Below, piece by piece: positions 16,449-24,849 of a DNA stretch of 27,537 bases. The translations under genes and the position numbers were made by a program. The DNA comes from LGRD01 sp031382215. Lineage in GTDB: Bacteria > Pseudomonadota > Gammaproteobacteria > Burkholderiales > Burkholderiaceae_C. Under the pieces are notes generated by a model. It searched no databases. It was not told the origin of the DNA and saw only the letters and a program-made list of their open reading frames with translations. Where the stretch lies: contig JANMYQ010000182.1 of assembly GCA_031382215.1 (NCBI GenBank), positions 1 through 27,537 on the forward strand, written 5' to 3'. Each line of letters starts with the position of its first letter. Within the stretch, counting starts at the first letter, position 1.

Positions 16449-17406
16449 GGCCGGCTCCGCGCACGCGCGCGCTCAGGCCCACCAGCCCCTTGGGCAGCCA
16501 GGCCACGAAGGCGATGATCGTGAAGCCCAGGGTCATCTGCCAATGGCTGGCCAGCGGCCCGAGCAACGCCTCGGACTGGAACATTTCCTTCAGCAAGGTG
16601 AACGCCACCGCGCCGATCACCGCACCGCGCAGGCTGCCGATGCCGCCCAGGATCAGCATCAGCAACACCGCGCCCGACTCGTGCCAGCTCAGCAGCTCAG
16701 GGTTCACCGCGCCGTCCTTCACCGCCAGCAGAAAGCCCGCCAGCCCGGCCAGCGCACCGGCGATCACAAAGGCTGCGAGCTTGTAGCCATAGGTCGCGAA
16801 ACCCGCCGCGCGCATGCGCTGCTCGTTGACGCGGATGCCCGCCAGCGCATGGCCGAAGCGCGACGCCTGGAGCAGCGCCAGCAACGCGTAAGTGCCCACC
16901 AGCGCAGCCAGCACGACGTAGTAGAGGTGGCGCTTGTCGTCCAGGTTCAGCAGCGTCGTGCCGGCGACAGTCAGCACCGGCTTGGCGTACAGGAAGATGC
17001 CGTCGCTGCCGCCCGCCAGCTTGGTGTCGTGGAACACGAAGTAGGCCATCTGCGCAAACGCCAAGGTGACCATGATGAAGTACACGCCCTTGGTGCGCAG
17101 GCTCAAGGCGCCGACGAACAGCGCGTAAGCGGCCGCACAGGCCACCGCCAGCGGTGCCAGCCACAACATCGATCGCGCATCACCATCGCCCGTGCCCAGC
17201 ACGGCCACGTACGCGCCGATGCCGAGGAACGCCGCGTGGCCGAGGCTCACCAGCCCAGTCACGCCGACGAGCAACTCCAGGCTCAACGCGAAGATCGCGA
17301 ACACCGAAATCTTGACGACCAGGTCTTGTGTGTACGGCGTCAGCACGAGCGGCAGCGTGGCAAGCACCACGGCTGCCAGCGTCGGGACGAGCCAGGGGCG
17401 CGCCAT
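16441..17406 (-). CDS. livM: Branched-chain-amino-acid-type ABC transporter permease (LivM-like)
   Basis: A multi-pass inner-membrane permease with the LivM signature block ELLVGVTGLVSLGHAAFLGI, later GGSDGI and RFGHALAGIRVNEQRMRAAGF, and the cytoplasmic coupling region near LGGIGSLRGAVIGA. I choose ATG 17406 (321 residues, MARPWLVP). The open frame runs 14 codons further, but that extension lies in the repeat-like intergenic element. It forms the membrane channel with LivH. Confidence 0.92.
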   Translation of the reverse strand: MARPWLVPTLAAVVLATLPLVLTPYTQDLVVKISVFAIFALSLELLVGVTGLVSLGHAAFLGIGAYVAVLGTGDGDARSMLWLAPLAVACAAAYALFVGALSLRTKGVYFIMVTLAFAQMAYFVFHDTKLAGGSDGIFLYAKPVLTVAGTTLLNLDDKRHLYYVVLAALVGTYALLALLQASRFGHALAGIRVNEQRMRAAGFATYGYKLAAFVIAGALAGLAGFLLAVKDGAVNPELLSWHESGAVLLMLILGGIGSLRGAVIGAVAFTLLKEMFQSEALLGPLASHWQMTLGFTIIAFVAWLPKGLVGLSARVRGAGHG

Positions 17407-17439
17407 CTCAGTACCGCCCGGCCGTTCCGAAGGAACTGA

Positions 17440-17512
17440 GCGCCCCAAGGGCCGCGAGGGGGCCCTTCCGAGCCCTGGGGGGCAGCGAGCGAAGCGAGCG
17501 TGGGGGCCTCAT
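17440..17512. repeat. GC-rich palindromic intergenic element, REP-like
   Basis: The spacer between livH and livM carries nested structure: AAGGGCC (17447-17453) and GGCCCTT (17461-17467) form a perfect 7-bp stem with a 7-base loop. GCCCCAAGGG and CCCTGGGGGGC can pair outside it. AGCGAGCGA is then followed at once by AGCGAGCG. From memory, very similar cassettes ending in GCAGCGAGCGAAGCGAGCG occur many times between genes in Comamonadaceae-like genomes. It may modulate the livH:livM expression ratio or stabilise the upstream message; inference only. Confidence 0.6.
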
Positions 17513-17513
17513 G

Positions 17514-18386
17514 TCAATAGCCCCGCTTCATCAAACCCTCCGGCCGCCACACCAGAATGACGGCCATCAGCAGGTACACGCCGACACCGCTGAACTCGGC
17601 GAAGAACACCTTGCCGAAGGTGTCGACAAAGCCCACCAGCAGCGACGCCACGAGCGCTCCGGTGATCGAGCCGATGCCGCCGATCACAACCACGACGAAC
17701 GAGATGATCAGCACGCTGCTGCCCATGCCCGGGTACACCGACGACAGCGGCGCCGCGATCATTCCGGCCAGTGCCGCCAGCGCCACGCCGCCGGCGAACA
17801 CCACGCGGTAGAGCATCTTGATGTCGATGCCCAGGCCACGCACCATGTCGCGGTTGCTCGCGCCGGCGCGGATCATCATGCCCAGCCGAGTGCGGTTGAC
17901 CACGAAGTACAAGGCGATCGCCACCACAACGCAGGCGAGCGACGCGAACACGCGGTACCACGGGTAGGACATCAACTCGCCGAGCTTGAAACCGCCCGCC
18001 AGCCAGGCCGGCGGCTGCACGCCGTGCACGTCGTTGCCCACCAGCAGGCTGCGCGCTTCTTCGAACACCAGGATCAGCGCGTAGGTCATCAGCACCTGCT
18101 GCAGGTGTTCACGTTGATAGAGAAAACTGAAGAACAGCCACTCGAGCACGAAGCCGAACACCGCCGCGAGCAGCACGCCCACCAGCATTCGCGTGAGAAA
18201 CCAGTCGCCGAAGTACGGCGCCAGCACGAACGCCATGTACGCGCCGATCATGTAGAAGCTGCCGTGCGCCAGGTTGATGACGCCCATGATCCCGAAGATC
18301 AGGGTCAGCCCGCTGGCCACCAGGAACAGCAGCAGGCCGTACTGAACGGCGTTCAGGCACTGGACGAGGAAGGTGGCGAGGTCCAT
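17514..18386 (-). CDS. livH: Branched-chain-amino-acid-type ABC transporter permease (LivH-like)
   Basis: A 290-residue permease of normal length, with the LivH hallmark GLTLIFGIMGVINLAHGSFY (residues 26-45), RTRLGMMIRAGASNRDMVRGLGI in the middle and VIGGIGSITGALVASLLVGF near the end. About eight hydrophobic helices are visible. It starts 7 bases after the stop of the VapC-like toxin gene, so it is read from the same message. Paired with LivM; substrate inferred from context to be an aromatic acid. Confidence 0.93.
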   Translation of the reverse strand: MDLATFLVQCLNAVQYGLLLFLVASGLTLIFGIMGVINLAHGSFYMIGAYMAFVLAPYFGDWFLTRMLVGVLLAAVFGFVLEWLFFSFLYQREHLQQVLMTYALILVFEEARSLLVGNDVHGVQPPAWLAGGFKLGELMSYPWYRVFASLACVVVAIALYFVVNRTRLGMMIRAGASNRDMVRGLGIDIKMLYRVVFAGGVALAALAGMIAAPLSSVYPGMGSSVLIISFVVVVIGGIGSITGALVASLLVGFVDTFGKVFFAEFSGVGVYLLMAVILVWRPEGLMKRGY

Positions 18387-18393
18387 GGGCGGG

Positions 18394-18807
18394 TCAGGCG
18401 GGGCCAGGGGCCTTGAAGGGATCGAACACGTTCACGCCGGTCCGCGCGAAGTGGCGCACGTTGCGCGTGGCGACCGTGAGGCGAAGCGATGCGGCCGTGG
18501 CCGCAATCAGCAGGTCGGCACCGTCGTGCCCCAAGTCGGCCGACAGCCGGCCCCAGCGCCGCGCAATGTCGGGCGTGATGGGCAGGACGCGGTCGCCATA
18601 GAAGCGCAGCAGATCTTCCAGCCAACGGGTCAGGCTCTGGGCGAAAGCACCCTTGGCGAGCTTGTGGATGCCGCGTTCGATTTCGCCGATCGTCACCACG
18701 CTGAGGAACAAGTCCCCCTCGCCGAGGCTGCGCATCCAGGCCAGCACATGCGCGTTCGGGCGCGTCTTGCGCAACTCGGAGATCACCACCGTGTCGAGCA
18801 GAATCAA
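18394..18807 (-). CDS. VapC-like PIN-domain toxin
   Basis: A 137-residue PIN-domain ribonuclease. Acidic active-site residues are D5 (LILLDTVVISEL), E42 (IGEIERGI) and D98 (DGADLLIAATA), followed by the TRN motif at 114-116. PIN toxins cut RNA, often tRNA, until bound by their antitoxin. The start is TTG 18807, embedded in the antitoxin stop (TTGA overlap), which gives the normal family N-terminus; longer frames upstream are out of register with the family. Confidence 0.88.
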   Translation of the reverse strand: MILLDTVVISELRKTRPNAHVLAWMRSLGEGDLFLSVVTIGEIERGIHKLAKGAFAQSLTRWLEDLLRFYGDRVLPITPDIARRWGRLSADLGHDGADLLIAATAASLRLTVATRNVRHFARTGVNVFDPFKAPGPA

Positions 18808-19082
18808 TCGAGCACCACGTCGCGCAGTGCCACGGCCGGCCGGCGCTCGGCCGCAACTCGCCCGCGGGCCGGCGTGCGTGGCACGGCCAGCAGGTGGTCG
18901 ATGAACCCGGGCGCCCTGGCGCGCTCGCCCTGCCGAAGCCGCTCGTACTCCGTGGCGGCCAGCACGACCACCGCGCGCTTGCCGCGGCGCGTGACCACTT
19001 GCGCTTCGCCGGTCAGCGCCGCATCGACCACAGCGCTGAACTGCGCCTTGGCATCCTGGAGTCGCCACGAGGGGTTGTGCAT
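18804..19082 (-). CDS. Phd/YefM-family antitoxin
   Basis: A 92-residue protein whose first half, MHNPSWRLQDAKAQFSAVVD through VVTRRGKRAVVVLAATEYERL, is a textbook Phd/YefM DNA-binding fold. The C-terminal 40 residues would wrap and inhibit the toxin. It overlaps the toxin start by 4 bases. These antitoxins normally autorepress their own promoter, which would have to lie in 19083-19135; no clear operator is visible there beyond the repeated GGTCAGA (19097-19103, 19121-19127). Confidence 0.88.
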   Translation of the reverse strand: MHNPSWRLQDAKAQFSAVVDAALTGEAQVVTRRGKRAVVVLAATEYERLRQGERARAPGFIDHLLAVPRTPARGRVAAERRPAVALRDVVLD

Positions 19083-19135
19083 GGTGCTTGCCTGCGGGTC
19101 AGAGACTGGTCAGATGAACTGGTCAGAAGAACGCG

Positions 19136-20071
19136 TCAAATTCTAGCAGTGCCGACTTCGCCGGCCCGCGGTTTTCCTGCCGTCAGCGCCTGCGGACTTG
19201 CGGGCCGGCGGTGCAGCAGCACGCTGGCCACGCCGGTGGACAGGATCAGCAGCATGCCCACGACGGCCCACCGGTTGGGCACTTCGCCGAACACCAGCCA
19301 GCCCGACAGCACTGCCCACAGCGTGAAGGTGTAATAGAACGGCGTCACCGCCGCCGCGCTGCCGTGCCGGAAGGCGAGGAACACGAAGGTGTGGCCGCAC
19401 ATCAGCAGGAAGCCCGCGGCCAGCATCATCGCTGTGTGTGAGGGCGTCGGCGTGGCCCAGGTCTCGAAAGCCGCATGCGCCACGCCCGCGGCCAGCATCA
19501 CCATCACGATGGTGCTGAAAGCCACCACCAGGCCCGGAATGGCCGCCGGCACCTTGCGCCCGGCCAGGTCGCGCAACGCCGTGCCCAACGCGGTGAGAAA
19601 ACCGAAGACCACGAAAGGCGATGCGCCCGCGCTGCCCGGCTGCGCCACCAGCAATGCCCCCATCAGGCCGAGCGCGATCAGGATCATTCGTGCCCCACCC
19701 AGCCTCTCGCCCCAGAGCACGGCGACGCCGACCAGCACCAGCAAGGGCGTGATCTGCGCGATCGCCGTCACGTCGCCGATCGGCATGTGCTTGAGCGCCG
19801 TGATGAAGCAGAAGATCGCGACCACCTCGCACGCCGAGCGCACCAGCACCCACGGGTGCAGCGCGCGCGCCATGTCGCGCCCGAAGCCGAGCGCCAGCAG
19901 CAGGCCCAGGCAGCACAGCGTTGCAGCGATGCCGCGCATCAGCAGCACCTGCATCGGCGGAGAGTCGGCCAGCACGAGCTTCATGAAGCTGTCGTTGGCC
20001 ACAAAGGTGGCCGCGGCCAGCACCATGCAGCCGATGCCGCGCAGGTTGGGAGAGAGCGAAGAAAGAGCCAA
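19136..20071 (-). CDS. EamA/DMT-superfamily permease
   Basis: A 311-residue inner-membrane protein with about ten hydrophobic helices arranged as two EamA repeats. The first contains NDSFMKLVL and the LRSACEVVAIFCF-like helix; the second contains TPFYYTFTLWAVLSGWLVFGE, typical of this superfamily. Members export or import metabolites such as amino acids. It lies 15 bases downstream of the binding-protein gene on the same strand. The first in-frame start is TTG 20071, giving LSPNLRGIG before helix 1, as in relatives; ATG 20026 would cut into helix 1. The substrate cannot be read from the sequence. Confidence 0.85.
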   Translation of the reverse strand: MALSSLSPNLRGIGCMVLAAATFVANDSFMKLVLADSPPMQVLLMRGIAATLCCLGLLLALGFGRDMARALHPWVLVRSACEVVAIFCFITALKHMPIGDVTAIAQITPLLVLVGVAVLWGERLGGARMILIALGLMGALLVAQPGSAGASPFVVFGFLTALGTALRDLAGRKVPAAIPGLVVAFSTIVMVMLAAGVAHAAFETWATPTPSHTAMMLAAGFLLMCGHTFVFLAFRHGSAAAVTPFYYTFTLWAVLSGWLVFGEVPNRWAVVGMLLILSTGVASVLLHRRPASPQALTAGKPRAGEVGTARI

Positions 20072-20086
20072 GGCGGACGGCGCCCG

Positions 20087-21256
20087 TCACATCTTGCAAC
20101 CGCGCCCCGGGTCGGCCAGCGCCTTGACGGCGACACCACGGTACTGGTTGTCGTTGCCCTTGGCTTCGCGGATGAACATGTCTTGCACCGGGTTGCCCGA
20201 CGGCGAGATGGTGAACTTGCCACGCGGGCTGTCGACCGTGACCTTGCGCATCGCAGCGGTCAGCGCGTCGCGCTTGCTCAGATCGCCCTTCACCGCGTTC
20301 AGGCCGGCGGCGAAGATCTGCGCGGCGTCGTAACCCTGCACCGCGTAGACGTCGGCGTTGGCCTTGTAGGCGAGCGCGTAGTTCTTTCGGAAGGCGTTGT
20401 TGCGCGGCGTGTCCAGGTTGTCGGCGTAGTGCAGCGCTGTGATCAGGCCTTGCGCGGCCTCACCCTGCGCCTGCAGCGTGCCGTCGGTCAGGAAGCCCGA
20501 GCCCATCAGCGGCACGGTCTTCATGAGGCCGGCAGCCGCGTAGTCCTTGACGAACTTCACCGCACCGCCGCCGGCGAAGAAGGCGAACACCACGTCGGGC
20601 TTCTGCGCTGCGATCTCGGTCAGCAGGGCCTGGAACTCGACGCCGGGGAACGGCAGGTTCAGGTCCTTGATGACCTTGCCGCCGCCTTTCTCGAAGGCTT
20701 CGGTGAAGCCCTTCACCGTCTCGGAGCCGGCGGCGTAGTTCCAGGTGATCGTCATCGCGCGCTTGTGGCCCTTTTGCGCGGCGATCACGCCGGTGGCGTA
20801 ACCCGGCTGCCAGTTCGAGAACGAACTGCGGATGATGTTCGGCCCGCACATCGGCCCGGTGATGTCGCCCGCGCCGGCGTTGGGCACGATCAGCAGCGTG
20901 TTGCTGTCCTTCGCGGCTTTGGCCATCGCCAGCGCGACGCCGGAGTGCACGGTGCCGACGATCACGTCGACGTTGTCGCGCTTGATCAGCTTGTTGACGT
21001 TGTCGGTGCCCTTGGAGGGGTCGCTCTCGTCATCGACCTTGAAGTACTGGATGTCACGGCCGGCGAGCTTGCCGCCCTGCTCTTGCACGTACAGCTTGAA
21101 GCCGTTCTCGATTGCGGCGCCGAGCGCGGCGAAGGTGCCGGTGGCCGGCAGCATGAGGCCGACCTTGATGGGGCCGCTGGCCTGGGCATGCGCGCCGACC
21201 GTGGCGGCCAGCGCGATTGCGCCGATGGCGGCAGAGAAGATGGTTTTGGTGGGCAT
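20087..21256 (-). CDS. Periplasmic substrate-binding protein of the Liv-type ABC transporter (probable aromatic acid/benzoate)
   Basis: A 389-residue type I periplasmic binding protein. The N-terminus is a clear Sec signal peptide (positive residues, hydrophobic core, AHA-Q cleavage near residue 24), followed by IKVGLMLPATGTFAALG and VDVIVGTVHSGVALAM. AGGGAVKFVKDY and VYAVQGYDAAQI are the family's second-domain landmarks. ATG 21256 has an AGGAG ribosome-binding site seven bases upstream, overlapping the end of the hydrolase gene. It delivers ligand to the LivHMGF-like proteins; neighbouring bclA makes benzoate the likely ligand. Confidence 0.93.
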   Translation of the reverse strand: MPTKTIFSAAIGAIALAATVGAHAQASGPIKVGLMLPATGTFAALGAAIENGFKLYVQEQGGKLAGRDIQYFKVDDESDPSKGTDNVNKLIKRDNVDVIVGTVHSGVALAMAKAAKDSNTLLIVPNAGAGDITGPMCGPNIIRSSFSNWQPGYATGVIAAQKGHKRAMTITWNYAAGSETVKGFTEAFEKGGGKVIKDLNLPFPGVEFQALLTEIAAQKPDVVFAFFAGGGAVKFVKDYAAAGLMKTVPLMGSGFLTDGTLQAQGEAAQGLITALHYADNLDTPRNNAFRKNYALAYKANADVYAVQGYDAAQIFAAGLNAVKGDLSKRDALTAAMRKVTVDSPRGKFTISPSGNPVQDMFIREAKGNDNQYRGVAVKALADPGRGCKM

Positions 21257-21269
21257 GCTTGGCTCCTGC

Positions 21270-22093
21270 TCAAATGAAAAGGGATTGTGGGGTACGGGAC
21301 TCGACGAAAAAATCGGCCACGTGCCGCATCAGCACCTCGGGCTGATCGCGATGGGGGGAGTGTCCGCATTCGGGGATCACACACAAGCGGGTTTTCGGCA
21401 ATGCGCGGGCGATGCCTTCGATCTGCGCGAGCGTGCCGTATTCGTCGTCGGACCCTTGCACGGCCAGCACCGGCGCAGTGATCGTCGCCAGCTCGGCCTC
21501 GATGTTCCATTGCCGGAACGCCGGGTCGAGCCAGATGTCGTTCCAGCCGCGGAAGGCCGAGTCGGGGTCGTCGTGGTAGCGAGCCAGGCGTTGCTTCAGG
21601 TCGGTGGTTTCGTACGAGTCGCGGGCTTTTTTGATGCTCGCGATCGACACGTCTTCCACGAAGAGGTGCGGCGCCACCACCACCAGCCCGGCCACGTCGA
21701 ACCGCGCCGCATGCAGCAGCGCGATCGAGCCGCCGTCGCTGTGGCCGAACAGCCAGGGGCGGCGGATGCCGAGCGCGTCGAACAACATCGGCAGCAGCTC
21801 GTGCGCCTGTGCGTGCATGAAGCCGACCGGCCAGCGTTCGTCGGGCGGCTTCGGTGTGGAGCGGCCGTAGCCGTAGCGCGAGAACACCAGCCCACGCAGG
21901 CCCAGGCGCTCGCACAGCCGCGCCGGGAAGTCCTTCCACATCGCCAGCGAGCCCAGGCCTTCGTGCAGGAAGACGAGCACCGGCTGCGCGGATGCGCCAT
22001 GGGCGTCGCTGTTGCCGACCCACTGGTACTCCAGCCGCAGCGGCCGGCCGCGCCATTGCAGCGCGGCAAACTGCACCACGTCGGACACTGCGC

Positions 22094-22097
<4 letters not shown>
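21270..22097 (-). CDS. Alpha/beta hydrolase of the benzoate operon
   Basis: A 275-residue serine hydrolase. The oxyanion region is FLHEGLGS, the nucleophile elbow is GHSDGGS, an acid lies in VQGSDDEYG and the catalytic histidine is in PECGHSPHRD. I choose GTG 22097, which overlaps the bclA stop as GTGA and so is translationally coupled; the longer open frame lies inside bclA. Hydrolases of this kind accompany benzoate-CoA ligase in several box loci. They may rescue CoA from dead-end thioesters or act on ring-cleavage products, but the reaction is not established from sequence. Confidence 0.9.
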
Positions 22098-23674
<1,577 letters not shown>

Positions 23675-23728
23675 CGATTGTCTCCTGGATGAGCAACACC
23701 ACTAGAATGCCGTTGGTCTGATCTCGGC

Positions 23729-23756
23729 ATGCAGTATGTTGCATTTTTTGCAGTAT
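23729..23756. promoter_or_regulatory. Candidate BoxR operator in the bclA promoter
   Basis: Three TGCA boxes start at 23730, 23740 and 23749. The first two form the inverted repeat ATGCA-N6-TGCAT (23729-23744), and TGCAGTAT recurs directly (23730-23737, 23749-23756). BzdR/BoxR-family regulators are known to bind TGCA-containing repeats. The 14-bp block 23731-23744 is repeated exactly, inverted, in front of boxC. Confidence 0.75.
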
Positions 23757-23779
23757 AACCGACGCTTGATCCAGATCAA
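23752..23779 (-). promoter_or_regulatory. Probable bclA promoter
   Basis: On the minus strand TTGATC (23779-23774) and TATACT (23757-23752) form a -35/-10 pair with a 16-base spacer, about 80 bases before bclA. The -10 abuts a cluster of TGCA boxes, so a repressor bound there would block this promoter. The -35 is one arm of the palindrome TTGATC-CA-GATCAA (23766-23779). Confidence 0.6.
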
Positions 23780-23783
23780 CCAG

Positions 23784-23804
23784 TTTGCAAGCCATCGGTT
23801 TGCA
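23784..23804. promoter_or_regulatory. Second pair of TGCA boxes before boxR
   Basis: TTTGCA occurs at 23784-23789 and again at 23799-23804, in direct orientation, 15 bases apart and 35-55 bases before the probable boxR start. They could serve autoregulation of boxR. No good -10 for boxR is visible here, so the assignment is tentative. Confidence 0.4.
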
Positions 23805-23822
23805 GACTCCTGATTTGCCAAC

Positions 23823-23830
23823 AAGAAGGG
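23823..23830 (+). promoter_or_regulatory. Ribosome-binding site deciding the boxR start
   Basis: AAGAAGGG, eight bases before TTG 23839. It favours this start over the upstream TTG 23785, which has no comparable site. Confidence 0.6.
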
Positions 23831-23838
23831 CCGACAGC

Positions 23839-24744
23839 TTGGACTCCAGCGCCCCCGCCGACACCGACACAAAGGATCCCTTCCTCGCCGCGCTGGGCGA
23901 GCGCACGCGTGCGCTGCGCTCGCGCCGCGGGCTCACGCGCAAGGGGCTGGCCAAGGCGGCCGAGGTATCCGAGCGGCACCTGGCCAATGTCGAGATGGGC
24001 GTGGGCAACGCGTCGATCCAGTTCCTGCGCCAGGTCGCGCAGGCCTTGAACTGCACCCTGGCCGAACTGGTGGGCGACGAGACCGCCAGCTCGCCCGAGT
24101 GGCTGATGATCCGCGAGATATTGCGCGGCCGGAGCGAGCCCGAACTGGCACAAGGCCGCGCTGCGCTGGCCGCCGTGTTCGGTGCCCCGGCCAGCGAAGC
24201 GGCGCGGCGCCAGCGGGTCGCGCTCGTCGGGCTGCGCGGCGCGGGCAAGAGCACGCTCGGGCGTTTGCTGGCCGAGCACTGGGGCGTGCCGTTCGTCGAG
24301 CTCAATCGCAGCGTCGAGGCGGTGGCGGGTTGCAGCCTCGCCGAAATCCACTCGCTCTATGGCCCGGCGGCCTACCGGCGCTACGAACGGCGCGCGCTCG
24401 AAGACACGATCCAGCGTTATCCGCGCGCGGTGATCGCCACGCCGGGCGGCATCGTCTCTGACCCGGCCACCTTCAACCTGCTGCTGGCGCACTGCTACAG
24501 CGTGTGGCTGCGCGCCAGCCCCGAGGAGCACATGAGCCGCGTGCTGGCGCAGGGCGATACGCGCCCGATGTCGGGCAGCTCCGGAAGCAGCGAGGCGATG
24601 AGCGATCTGCGGCGCATTCTGGAAAGCCGAGCGGCCTTCTATTCCAAGGCCGACCAGGTGCTGGACACCAATGACATGAGCCTGGCCGAGGCGTTCGCCG
24701 GGCTGAAGGAACGGCTCGGCGCGGTGATCGAACGGGTTGCTTGA
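23839..24744 (+). CDS. boxR: BoxR/BzdR-type transcriptional regulator (HTH plus shikimate-kinase-like domain)
   Basis: A two-domain repressor: an N-terminal XRE-type helix-turn-helix (about residues 15-75, ALGERTRALRSRRGLTRKGL, then SERHLANVEMG), a linker, and a shikimate-kinase-like domain with P-loop GLRGAGKSTLG (about residues 130-140). In the family the kinase-like domain binds benzoyl-CoA and releases the HTH from its operator. I choose TTG 23839: AAGAAGGG (23823-23830) lies eight bases upstream and gives 301 residues, as expected for BoxR. The frame also opens earlier at TTG 23785, inside the TGCA boxes. It is divergent from bclA and upstream of boxC, whose promoters both carry matching sites. 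Confidence 0.93.
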   Translation: MDSSAPADTDTKDPFLAALGERTRALRSRRGLTRKGLAKAAEVSERHLANVEMGVGNASIQFLRQVAQALNCTLAELVGDETASSPEWLMIREILRGRSEPELAQGRAALAAVFGAPASEAARRQRVALVGLRGAGKSTLGRLLAEHWGVPFVELNRSVEAVAGCSLAEIHSLYGPAAYRRYERRALEDTIQRYPRAVIATPGGIVSDPATFNLLLAHCYSVWLRASPEEHMSRVLAQGDTRPMSGSSGSSEAMSDLRRILESRAAFYSKADQVLDTNDMSLAEAFAGLKERLGAVIERVA

Positions 24745-24766
24745 ACCCAAAGAATGAATCAAAGGC

Positions 24767-24795
24767 TTGACGAATCTCAATACATGCATTAAATT
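24767..24795 (+). promoter_or_regulatory. boxC promoter
   Basis: TTGACG (24767-24772), a 17-base spacer and TAAATT (24790-24795) give a good sigma-70-type promoter in an AT-rich gap between boxR and boxC. Transcription would begin near 24802, leaving a leader of about 48 bases. Confidence 0.7.
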
Positions 24796-24799
24796 GCAT
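24784..24799. promoter_or_regulatory. Candidate BoxR operator over the boxC -10
   Basis: The inverted repeat ATGCA-N6-TGCAT has the same architecture and spacing as at 23729-23744 and covers the -10 element of boxC. Binding there would occlude RNA polymerase. Confidence 0.75.
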
Positions 24800-24813
24800 T
24801 CCTCACCCGTCGC

Positions 24814-24827
24814 ATGCAACATACTGC
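24814..24827. promoter_or_regulatory. Candidate BoxR operator in the boxC leader
   Basis: ATGCAACATACTGC, the exact reverse complement of 23731-23744 in the bclA promoter. It lies just downstream of the predicted boxC transcription start and 30 bases from the previous site, start to start. Confidence 0.75.
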
Positions 24828-24849
24828 TTGATCGTTCTGGAGGAACCCC

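Noticed and set aside
17407..17448. N-terminal extension of livM to 17448
   Set aside because: The extra 14 residues come from the repeat-like spacer and do not resemble LivM; ATG 17406 precedes the conserved hydrophobic start.
19475..21277. A 600-codon plus-strand open frame opposite the EamA permease and binding-protein genes
   Set aside because: Composition is that of an antisense frame; the minus-strand genes have signal peptide, helices and ribosome-binding sites.
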